Part shown: piece after piece, positions 21,195 through 28,498 of the stretch | How the letters are laid out: the number at the start of each line of letters is the position of its first letter | Numbering within the stretch: position 1 is the stretch's first letter | Notes under the pieces: generated by a model | What the model saw: only the letters and a program-made list of their open reading frames with translations | Database searches by the model: none | What the model was told of the DNA's origin: nothing | Assembly (NCBI GenBank): GCA_946482595.1 | Contig: CAMLSD010000004.1 | Location: 1-64,000 of the forward strand | Direction of reading: 5' to 3' | Source of the DNA: an uncultured Comamonadaceae bacterium | GTDB taxonomy: Bacteria; Pseudomonadota; Gammaproteobacteria; Burkholderiales; Burkholderiaceae | DNA: 64,000 nt | Program-made: the position numbers and the translations under genes

Positions 21195-22928
21195 TCAGAT
21201 CATGCCCGGATTGCCTGCCATGCCGATCAGGCGTGGCTGGTCGAGCTTCAGGCGCGGCACGGTGGTGTGACGCTTGAACCACTGCTCGACAACCTCCCAG
21301 ATCGGCGGCCCGCTGTCGCGCGCACCCTCGCTCACCGGCGCCCAGCCCGCCACCTTGTAGGTCTTGCCGGCCTCGATCGGCACGCCGCCCAGGCGCATGT
21401 CCGAGATCCGGCGACCGGACGGGGCCCCGGGTTCGCAGGCATAGGTCAGGCCGGCCACGCGCACCATGTCGCCGCCTTGCTGGTAGTAAGGGTCCGGGTT
21501 GAAGAGGTTGTCGGCCACGTCCTCGAGCACGGTCTTGATCATCTCGCCGCTCATGTCGGTGAGGGTCGACCACGGATACGTGATGGCCGTCTGGTCCATC
21601 AGGTGCTCGCGGGTGATGGTCTGGCCCGGCAGCAGCGACGTGCCCCAGCGGAAGCCCGGCGAAAAGCCGATCTGCGCCCCGCGCACGTCCATCATCGCCT
21701 GCAGGATCAGCTGGTCGAAACTGCCGTTGAAATTGCCTCGTCGGTACAGCAGCCCTTCGGTCACCGCCAGCGGTTGCGCCAGCTGCTGTGCAAACGGCGC
21801 CCGGATGCGATCGATCAGCGCCTGCATCTCGGCGTCCGCCGGCAGCAGGTCGGCAAAGACGGGCAGCAGGCGGTAGCGGGTGCTCTTGACCACCCCACCC
21901 TGCACGTCGAGGTCGAGCACGCCCAGGAATTTGGTGTTCGACCCGGCATTGGTGACCAGCGTCTGCCCGCCCGGGTTGCGCACCGTCACCGGGATCGGCA
22001 CGCCGTCGTGCGTGTGGCCGCCCAGGATGGCATCCAGGCCGGTCACGCGGGATGCCAGCTTCAGGTCCACGTCCATGCCGTTGTGCGACAGCAGCACCAC
22101 CGCCTGGGCCCCCTGCCCCCGCGCTTCCTTGATGACGGCCTGCAGCTCCTGCTCCTGGATGCCGAAGGTCCAGTCGGCCACCTGCCAGCGTGGATTGGCG
22201 ATCGGCGTGTACGGAAAGGCCTGGCCGATGATCGCCACCTGCACGCCGTTGACCGACTTGATCACGTAGGGCTTGAAGACCGGATCCCCGAAATCGGCGG
22301 TCTTGACGTTCTGGGCCACGAAATCCATCCGCCCCGCCAGCTCCTTGTCGATGATCTCCTTGACCCGGTCCATCCCGTAGGTGAACTCCCAGTGACCGGT
22401 CATGACGTCCACGCCCAGCAGGCGGGTGGCCTCGACCATGTCCTGGGCACGGGTCCACAGCGAGGTCGCGCTGCCTTGCCAGGTGTCGCCGCCGTCGAGC
22501 AGCAATGCGCCGGGACGGCTGGCCTTGAGCCGCTTGACCAGTGTGGCCATGTGGGCGAATCCGCCCAGCTTGCCGTAGCGCCGGGCGGCGCGTTCGAAGT
22601 CCAGGCTGGTGAAGGCGTGCGCTTCCCGCGTACCGGGTTTCAGCCCGGTGGCCTTCAGGAACTGTGCCCCGACCAGGTGCGGCAGCTGCCCCCGCGCCGG
22701 CCCCACGCCGAGATTGACGCTGGGTTCGCGAAAGTACACCGGCAGCAGCTGCGCATGGCAGTCGGTCATGTGAAGCAGGTGCACGTTGCCATGGGGGGGC
22801 AGGTCGTAGATCGCCTCGGGGCGTGAGGACTGGGCCTCGGCCCCGAGCGGGAGGCCGGCCGCGGCGGCCGCGGCCATGACACTCATGAACTCGCGGCGGG
22901 AGATCGACGGTGTGGATGCAGAAGACAT
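21195..22928 (-). CDS. soxB: Thiosulfohydrolase SoxB
   Basis: SoxB is the periplasmic di-manganese enzyme that hydrolyses the terminal sulfone of SoxY-bound thiosulfate to release sulfate. The 577 residues begin with a twin-arginine type signal (SRREFMSVMAAAAAAGLPLG). Metal-binding motifs are LLHMTDCHAQLLP, a GHWEFTYG motif (the SoxB version of GNHE) and LGGHTHDG. A 5'-nucleotidase-type C-terminal domain is present. GGAGG precedes the start at MSSASTPS. It is the last gene of the sox operon, about 170 bp after soxX. Confidence 0.97.
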   Translation of the reverse strand: MSSASTPSISRREFMSVMAAAAAAGLPLGAEAQSSRPEAIYDLPPHGNVHLLHMTDCHAQLLPVYFREPSVNLGVGPARGQLPHLVGAQFLKATGLKPGTREAHAFTSLDFERAARRYGKLGGFAHMATLVKRLKASRPGALLLDGGDTWQGSATSLWTRAQDMVEATRLLGVDVMTGHWEFTYGMDRVKEIIDKELAGRMDFVAQNVKTADFGDPVFKPYVIKSVNGVQVAIIGQAFPYTPIANPRWQVADWTFGIQEQELQAVIKEARGQGAQAVVLLSHNGMDVDLKLASRVTGLDAILGGHTHDGVPIPVTVRNPGGQTLVTNAGSNTKFLGVLDLDVQGGVVKSTRYRLLPVFADLLPADAEMQALIDRIRAPFAQQLAQPLAVTEGLLYRRGNFNGSFDQLILQAMMDVRGAQIGFSPGFRWGTSLLPGQTITREHLMDQTAITYPWSTLTDMSGEMIKTVLEDVADNLFNPDPYYQQGGDMVRVAGLTYACEPGAPSGRRISDMRLGGVPIEAGKTYKVAGWAPVSEGARDSGPPIWEVVEQWFKRHTTVPRLKLDQPRLIGMAGNPGMI

Positions 22929-23100
22929 GAAGCAAACCTCCGGCGTGCCGCCCCGGTCGGCCCGGTCGGCCCGCAATGCGATGTCATGAGGGTCCGCTCG
23001 GCCCGCCGTGACCCGCCTGCAGACCGCTGCCGGAATCGGCAGCGGCGCAGACCGGTCCCGGGGCGTGGCGCCCTGCGGGCGGCCGAAGGCCTGGCGCTGA

Positions 23101-23742
23101 CTACTGGCTGTTGACCGGCGACTTCGGATCGAGCAGCAGGGCCATCACGTCCTTCAGCTGCTTTTCGGTCAGGATGCCGGCATCGCCAAACCGCGGCATG
23201 TTCGAGCACGCGCTGTAGGCATGGCTGTTCCACAGCTTGCCCCAGGTGTACTTGACGATCTCGGCGCTGGCCGGGGCAGCAGGATCGCTCACGCCACGCA
23301 GCTTGCCGTAGTTGTAGAGGCTCGGCCCGATGTTGCCGTAGGAGATCTCGGCCTTGCTGACCTGATGGCAGGCGTAGCAATTGCCGCCGGCCACGGTGGT
23401 GGCCGTGTCGTTGAACTGCAGCCCCCGGCCACTCTGCGCGACCCGCTCGCCTTCCTTCCAGTCACCGAGCAGCTTGCCATCGGCCGGGTAGCGGATGTTG
23501 GCCAGTGCGGCCTTCTCGAGCCGCGCACGCGTGGCCGCGTCGAGGTCCTTGCCGCTGGCAGCAGCCTCGCTGCAGGCCTTCTGCAGCTCGCTCTGCTCCA
23601 GTCGGTCGAGCTTGGCAATGCCACGTTCCTTGAACGAGGTCTTGAGCACCGTCGTGGCATCGGGCCCGCGGTCCATCATCGACGCACAACCAGCAAGCAC
23701 AGCCACCGCTGCCGCCGCCCCGAGGACGATCTTCGTGTTCAT
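23101..23742 (-). CDS. soxX: Sulfur oxidation c-type cytochrome SoxX
   Basis: SoxX is the monoheme partner of SoxA; SoxAX joins thiosulfate to SoxY with electron release. The 213-residue protein starts MNTKIVLGAAAAVAVLAGC, whose lipobox suggests a lipoprotein. A helical insert of about 75 residues precedes the cytochrome part, as in the longer SoxX type. The heme site is NCYACH, with a likely axial Met in CSNMPRFG. GAGG lies before the start. It follows soxA by 10 bp. Confidence 0.95.
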   Translation of the reverse strand: MNTKIVLGAAAAVAVLAGCASMMDRGPDATTVLKTSFKERGIAKLDRLEQSELQKACSEAAASGKDLDAATRARLEKAALANIRYPADGKLLGDWKEGERVAQSGRGLQFNDTATTVAGGNCYACHQVSKAEISYGNIGPSLYNYGKLRGVSDPAAPASAEIVKYTWGKLWNSHAYSACSNMPRFGDAGILTEKQLKDVMALLLDPKSPVNSQ

Positions 23743-23752
23743 CTGCTGCTCC

Positions 23753-24568
23753 TCAACGCTTGATGGCGGGGGCGGCCATCTTGCCGCCGTTGGCATTCAC
23801 GCCCAGGAAGGTGATCAGGTCCACCGAGGCCTGGCTGAGGTAGCCCAGTTCCGGGAAGCGCTGCTGGCGGAAGCAGTCGTAAAGCCGCCACTGCATGGTG
23901 CGCACCGCCCCCTGCGACACGCGGTAGGCGGGCCAGGACGTGAACGCCAGTTGGGCAGGCTCCTTCTTGGTCAGGTTGGGCAGATCCTGCAGGCGGATGC
24001 GCTGGTTGTCAGCCGAATGGCAGGACGCGCAGGAAAAGTCATACGGACCACCGCGGAAGTAGAAGATCTTCTTGCCGCGATCAAAGGACGCCTTTTCAAG
24101 CGCATGCCCTTGAGGCACGGCCACGGGCATGTCGCGCGACTCGTCATACAGGAAGGCGACGAGGTCCTCGATCTCCGTGGCCTTCTGGCCGTCACCGGAA
24201 AAAGGCCGTGCCGTCACGGCCTCGCGGGAGAAGCCCTGCAACTCGACCATGCAGTGCACCAGACGCGATTCGACGTCCATCACGGCCTTGACGTCGGCGA
24301 AGTAGCGCGGCATCTGCGCCGCCACGCCGGCCGTCACGCCCGGGCCACGGCCCATGTCGCACTTCTCGAGCGAGGCGTTTTTCGGGCCGCGCGCCTGGCG
24401 CCACAGTGCCGCACCGCGCGCCGCGTTGAGGTCGGCCGGATTGCCATCCTGCAGGGAGGCTCTGTATTCGGCAATGGCATCCGCCGCGGACTTCTGCGCC
24501 TGCGCCAGCGGGCTGAATGCGCCCACCGCCAGCGCGGCCAGTGAAGCGCACACTGCTGGAAATTTCAT
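23753..24568 (-). CDS. soxA: L-cysteine S-thiosulfotransferase subunit SoxA
   Basis: SoxA is the catalytic cytochrome subunit that conjugates thiosulfate to SoxY. The 271-residue protein has a Sec signal (MKFPAVCASLAALAVGAFSPLAQA) and one CxxCH heme site (CASCHSADNQRIRL). A conserved Cys in WRLYDCFRQQRFPE matches the ligand/persulfide cysteine of the family. The region equivalent to the first heme of diheme SoxA reads SLEKCDMGRG without CxxCH, so this is the monoheme type. GGAG lies upstream of the ATG. It is between soxZ and soxX. Confidence 0.96.
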   Translation of the reverse strand: MKFPAVCASLAALAVGAFSPLAQAQKSAADAIAEYRASLQDGNPADLNAARGAALWRQARGPKNASLEKCDMGRGPGVTAGVAAQMPRYFADVKAVMDVESRLVHCMVELQGFSREAVTARPFSGDGQKATEIEDLVAFLYDESRDMPVAVPQGHALEKASFDRGKKIFYFRGGPYDFSCASCHSADNQRIRLQDLPNLTKKEPAQLAFTSWPAYRVSQGAVRTMQWRLYDCFRQQRFPELGYLSQASVDLITFLGVNANGGKMAAPAIKR

Positions 24569-24667
24569 CGCGGGTCTCCTCGTGTGGTGTTGGTCTTGTT
24601 CAAAGCATGGCAAGGGTGTGAGCGCTGCGCAAGGGGGACATGCCCCCGTGCGCGCAGCAGCGCCCGA

Positions 24668-24979
24668 TCAGGCGATGGTGGCCTCGTCGGTGCGCTTGTC
24701 GCCGCGGTTGTCCAGCCAGGACACGCTGATCTTGTCGCCTGCCTTGCCGCCCTTGAAGCTGAACTGCAGGTAGGGGTTCTTCGATACCGCCGGGCCCCAC
24801 TGGGCCGTCATCACGGTCTTGCCGTTGTGCTGGGCGGTGACTTCCTGGATGAACCAGGCGGGAATCGGTTTGCCGGCAGCGTCGCGACGCTGGCCGCTTT
24901 CCATCTCGTGTGCCATCAGCACACGCACGGTGGTCTTGTCGCCCTGAACCTGGGCCCGGATGCGCATGGGGTCTGCCAT
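24668..24979 (-). CDS. soxZ: Thiosulfate carrier complex protein SoxZ
   Basis: SoxZ pairs with SoxY to form the sulfur carrier. The 103 residues, starting MADPMRIRAQVQGDKTTVRV, form the usual immunoglobulin-like fold with motifs HEMESGQRRDAAGKPIPAWF and GPAVSKNPYLQFSFKGGKAG. It has no signal peptide, as is normal, because it travels out with SoxY via Tat. AGGAG precedes the start. It is 55 bp downstream of soxY. Confidence 0.96.
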   Translation of the reverse strand: MADPMRIRAQVQGDKTTVRVLMAHEMESGQRRDAAGKPIPAWFIQEVTAQHNGKTVMTAQWGPAVSKNPYLQFSFKGGKAGDKISVSWLDNRGDKRTDEATIA

Positions 24980-25034
24980 GGGGTGCTCCTGAATGCGGAT
25001 ATGTCGATCGACTGGGTGAAGGTGCCGGACAGGC

Positions 25035-25496
25035 TCAGCCGCCGCAGCCGCCGAGCGTGACCTTCACTTCCTTGACCGAGTAGAAGTACTTGTCGCCGAC
25101 CTTGGCCAGCGCGTAGATGTTGGACGACTGCCCCATCTTGATGTTGGTCGCCACATTGGCATCCGTCCCCTCGGGCAGGTCGAAGACCGCCGCGAGAGCA
25201 TTCGGGTTCTTTTCGACCAGGATGGCCAGTTGCGTCGTGCCGGCCAGTGCGCTGACGGCACCGACACGCACCACGTTGCCGTTCTCGGCGATTTCGGGCG
25301 CGACGAGCTGCACGTCCTTGCTCTCGACCGGGGCGGCCCCGCCGAGCGCCTTCACCACATCGGCCAGTCCCTTGCCGTCGAATGCGGACTTGTTCCAGGC
25401 GGCCTGTGCTGCGCTGGGCAGCAAGCCGGCCATTGCCGCCAGGCCCAGCACGGTGGTGCTGGCGCTGGTCTGAAGAAACTGCCTGCGATCAGCCAT
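25035..25496 (-). CDS. soxY: Thiosulfate carrier protein SoxY
   Basis: SoxY carries sulfur intermediates on the thiol of its C-terminal swinging arm. The 153-residue protein ends VKVTLGGCGG, the diagnostic GGCGG motif. The N-terminus is a twin-arginine signal (DRRQFLQTSASTTVLGLAAM). GGAGG lies nine bases before ATG 25496; a TTG three codons upstream is less likely. Its partner soxZ follows directly. Confidence 0.97.
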   Translation of the reverse strand: MADRRQFLQTSASTTVLGLAAMAGLLPSAAQAAWNKSAFDGKGLADVVKALGGAAPVESKDVQLVAPEIAENGNVVRVGAVSALAGTTQLAILVEKNPNALAAVFDLPEGTDANVATNIKMGQSSNIYALAKVGDKYFYSVKEVKVTLGGCGG

Positions 25497-25579
25497 GGTT
25501 TTCAACCTCCAAAGTGAATATCTTCAACAACCGCGCACACCATACCGTCAATCCAAAGACCTCGGGGTACGGGGTACTG

Positions 25580-26653
25580 CTACCTTGCCGCGCCGGCGGC
25601 GAGCCATTTCGCGATGAGATCGGCGTCAGCCTGTGACAACTGCGCCTGTGCCGGCATCGGGATCGGCCCCCACACGCCCTGTCCGCCGCTGCGGATCCGC
25701 TGGCTCAGATAGTCCTGCGCATCGGGCCGTCCGGCGTACTTCGAGGCAATGTCCTTGAATGACGGGCCGACGATCTTCACATCGGCCGCGTGGCAGGCGG
25801 TACAGGCATTCTGCTGCAGCAACTGGGTCGGCATGCCCGACGCTGGCGCCGCCGTCGCGGCCGCTGGACGAACAGCCGAGACCTTGACGGTCACGGCACC
25901 GCGCATCGGCCCCACGCCGCGCTGCTGGTCAGCCAGGTTGCCATGGGCATCGCGCGCATGGTCGGGCAGGTAGGACGCCAGACGCGGTTCGCCGCGGCAG
26001 TTGCTCATGCAGGCCTGCCCCTGCACATCGGGCCGGGTCGCGCCGGCAAACTCGCGCCCGGGCCACATCGCATGGGCCGTCGTCTTGCCGTTGCGGTTGG
26101 GCAGGCGGTTCTGCACCTCGGCCATGTTGCGGTCCGACAGCGTGAAGTCATCAGGCACGATGCCCCCCAGGTTGAGGATGTAGGCCGTGACGGCATACAC
26201 CTCTTCAGTGCTCAGGGTCTTGGGCGCCGTCCAGGGCATGGCACGGTTGATGTAGTCCCACAGGGTCGACACGTTGGACAGCTTCATCAGCGTGGTGCGC
26301 TGCGGAAAGGCGCGGTCGGTCAGCCGGGCCACGCGCCCGGTCTTGATGTCCTCCGCGGTGGTCCCGCCCACGATGGGCGTGAACACCTCGTTGGACTCGC
26401 CGAACACGCCGTGGCACGAGGCACACTTGGATTCCCAGACCTCCATCCCCTTGGCCACACTGCCCTGCCCGGCTGGCAGGCCCTTGAGGTCCGGGCGCAC
26501 GTCGATGTCCCAGGCCTTGACTTCGGCCTCGGTGGCCGCGCGCCCGATGCCCACGAAGCGTTCCTGGGCGGTCGCGCCGCCCACCGCGCCGGCACAGGCC
26601 GCAGCCAGCGCGAGCAGCGGTGCCAGCAGGGCCGATCTACGAGAGCTGGACAT
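25580..26653 (-). CDS. soxD: Sulfur dehydrogenase cytochrome subunit SoxD
   Basis: SoxD is the diheme c-type cytochrome partner of SoxC. SoxCD oxidises the sulfane sulfur on SoxY by six electrons. The 357-residue protein has a Sec signal and two heme sites, KCASCHGVFGE and NACTACHAADVKIVGPSF, separated by a long region with motifs MPWTAPKTLSTEEVYAVTAY and GPIPMPAQAQLSQADADL. The start overlaps the end of soxC by 17 bp. Presence of soxCD predicts complete thiosulfate oxidation to sulfate without stored sulfur globules. Confidence 0.95.
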   Translation of the reverse strand: MSSSRRSALLAPLLALAAACAGAVGGATAQERFVGIGRAATEAEVKAWDIDVRPDLKGLPAGQGSVAKGMEVWESKCASCHGVFGESNEVFTPIVGGTTAEDIKTGRVARLTDRAFPQRTTLMKLSNVSTLWDYINRAMPWTAPKTLSTEEVYAVTAYILNLGGIVPDDFTLSDRNMAEVQNRLPNRNGKTTAHAMWPGREFAGATRPDVQGQACMSNCRGEPRLASYLPDHARDAHGNLADQQRGVGPMRGAVTVKVSAVRPAAATAAPASGMPTQLLQQNACTACHAADVKIVGPSFKDIASKYAGRPDAQDYLSQRIRSGGQGVWGPIPMPAQAQLSQADADLIAKWLAAGAAR

Positions 26654-27995
26654 TCTTCACCTCACCGCTCTCTTCCACCAGCCACGACTGGATGGAGTTG
26701 TTGTGATAGATCGACCGGGTGCCGCGCACCGCACGGTTCTGCGCATAGGTGGGCTGGATGTGCCCCGTCTCGTCCACCGCACGGCTCTGCACGATGGCCG
26801 GCTTGCCGTCCCAGACCCAGTCGAGATTGAAGCGGGTCAGGCACTTGGACAGCACCGGCGTTTCCAGCCGGGCCGCACGCCAGTTGCGACCGCCATCGAC
26901 GCTCACGTCCACCCGCTTGATGCGGCCACGCCCGCTCCAGGCCAGGCCGCTGATGTTGTAGAAGCCGCGGTCCAGCAGCACCTGGCCGCCCGACGGTGTG
27001 GTCACGACACTCTTGCACTCCTGGATCGAGGTGTACTGGCGGTGCAGGCCGTCAGGCAGCAGGTCGACGTAGTGCACCGTCTCGTCCTTGGTGGCGTACG
27101 GCTGGTCACCGAGCTCGACGCGCCGCAGGTACTTGATCCAGCTCACGCCCTGAACGCCGGGCACCACCAGCCGCAGCGGGTAGCCGTTTTCCGGGCGCAG
27201 CATTTCGCCGTTCTGTCCATAGGCCACCAGCACCTCGCCGCTCATCACCAGGTCCATCGGAATGGTGCGCGTCATGCTCGAGCCGTCACCACCCTCGGCC
27301 AGCACGAAGCGTCCGCGCTTGAAGTCGGCGCCGCACATCTCGAGCAGCGTGCGCAAGGGCACACCGGTGAATTCGCTGCAGCTGATCATGCCGTGCGTGT
27401 ACTGCACCGTGGGCACGGCCACGTTGCCCCACTCCATGCCGGTGTTGGCGCCGCACTCGATGAAGTGCATGCGGCTCACGCTGGGCAGGCGCATCAGCTC
27501 GTCCATCGTGAAGACCATCGGCCGCTTGAGCATCTTCTCGTCGGAGCCGTTGATCATGAAGCGATGGCGCGAGGGGTCGATGTCCCACCAGCCCTGGTGG
27601 TGACGCTCGAAGTGCAGCCCGCTCGGCGTGATGATGCCGAACAGCCCCTGCAGCGGGCAGAAGCTCACGCTGGCTTGGCTGACGCGGGTCAGCCCCGGGC
27701 TTTCGCGGCGCTGCAGATTGCCCTCGTAGCGGGACGGCACGCCGTAACCTCGTGCTGCCACGGCCTGGCCCAGCCCCACGGTGTGTTCGGGCAGTTGAAG
27801 GATGTTCGGGTCGCCCTGCGCGGCCTGCGGCGGGCTTGCGGCCGCGGCCGCGCCGCCCACAGCAGCACTGGCGGCCGCCAGTGCACTGCGCAAGAAACCT
27901 CGCCGGCCCGACTTGACCTGCGCCAGCTGCTCGGCGCTCAGAAACCCCTCCGGCGCACGACGCAGCGTGCCGGGGCGGATGCCGTTCGTGTCCAT
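26637..27995 (-). CDS. soxC: Sulfane dehydrogenase molybdoprotein SoxC
   Basis: SoxC is a periplasmic sulfite-oxidase-family molybdenum enzyme. The 452-residue protein has a twin-arginine signal (SGRRGFLRSALAAASAAVGG). The molybdopterin domain contains MHFIECGANTGMEWG with the Mo-coordinating Cys, and a C-terminal dimerisation domain includes GRGRIKRVDVSVDGGRNWR. The ATG at 27995 shares one base with the stop of the upstream regulator (TGATG). It needs the molybdopterin cofactor, whose biosynthesis genes lie about 8 kb away. Confidence 0.96.
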   Translation of the reverse strand: MDTNGIRPGTLRRAPEGFLSAEQLAQVKSGRRGFLRSALAAASAAVGGAAAAASPPQAAQGDPNILQLPEHTVGLGQAVAARGYGVPSRYEGNLQRRESPGLTRVSQASVSFCPLQGLFGIITPSGLHFERHHQGWWDIDPSRHRFMINGSDEKMLKRPMVFTMDELMRLPSVSRMHFIECGANTGMEWGNVAVPTVQYTHGMISCSEFTGVPLRTLLEMCGADFKRGRFVLAEGGDGSSMTRTIPMDLVMSGEVLVAYGQNGEMLRPENGYPLRLVVPGVQGVSWIKYLRRVELGDQPYATKDETVHYVDLLPDGLHRQYTSIQECKSVVTTPSGGQVLLDRGFYNISGLAWSGRGRIKRVDVSVDGGRNWRAARLETPVLSKCLTRFNLDWVWDGKPAIVQSRAVDETGHIQPTYAQNRAVRGTRSIYHNNSIQSWLVEESGEVKNVQLS

Positions 27996-28366
27996 CACAG
28001 CACCCGCCCGACCAGCCGCTCATGCGCCGGCGTCTGCCCTGGGTCGTCCAGTTCGATGGCCACCTGGGTGCACACGGTGCGGCACAGGGCCACCGCCTTT
28101 TCGCTCTGCACGCGGTAGAACACCTGGTTGCCCACCTTGCGGCGCGCCAGGATGCCGCTGCGATACAGCACGTTCAGGTGCTGGGACAGGTTGGGCTGGG
28201 TGCTGTCGATCTCCTCGAGCAGCTGGGAGACCGACTTTTCCTCGTTGCACAGTGCGCTCAACACACGCAGGCGCATCGGCGTGGCCAGCACGCTGAACAG
28301 CTCGGCGGCCAGTTCGAACACGCGCTGGCTGCTGGTTTCGGGGGGCGACGAGATGAGTCCGGTCAT
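27995..28366 (-). CDS. soxR: ArsR-family sox regulator (SoxR/SqrR/BigR type)
   Basis: This 123-residue winged-helix repressor, starting MTGLISSPPETS, is encoded first in the sox operon. The DNA-recognition helix reads STQPNLSQHLNVLYRSGILA. Cys40 (SALCNEE) and Cys95/Cys99 (ALCRTVCTQ) lie where persulfide-sensing ArsR proteins such as SqrR and BigR place their cysteines, one in the N-terminal helical part and one near the C-terminal helix. I infer that it represses sox until sulfide or persulfide forms a cysteine cross-link. A perfect palindrome lies 15 bp upstream. An earlier GTG start would read through that palindrome and is rejected. Confidence 0.88.
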   Translation of the reverse strand: MTGLISSPPETSSQRVFELAAELFSVLATPMRLRVLSALCNEEKSVSQLLEEIDSTQPNLSQHLNVLYRSGILARRKVGNQVFYRVQSEKAVALCRTVCTQVAIELDDPGQTPAHERLVGRVL

Positions 28367-28380
28367 GGCTACATCACTGA

Positions 28381-28396
28381 ATAAGCAATTGCTTAT
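28381..28396. promoter_or_regulatory. Perfect 16-bp palindrome, probable SoxR operator
   Basis: ATAAGCAATTGCTTAT equals its own reverse complement and sits 15 bp before the regulator start, in an AT-rich island of an otherwise GC-rich region. On the minus strand the flanking TATATAAG could be the -10 element, so repressor binding would block RNA polymerase. ArsR-family operators are typically imperfect palindromes of this length. Confidence 0.7.
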
Positions 28397-28498
28397 ATAT
28401 TGATCCAGCACAGACCCGATGGGTAGCGGACTTACCCTGAATTGCAGTGCAGCAAGCTGAACCCGGCTTCGAGCCGCCTCGGCCCGGATGCGGCCCGG

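Noticed and set aside
28367..28411. GTG start 15 codons upstream for the ArsR regulator
   Set aside because: It would translate through the palindrome and likely -10 region; the ATG at 28366 fits the family length.
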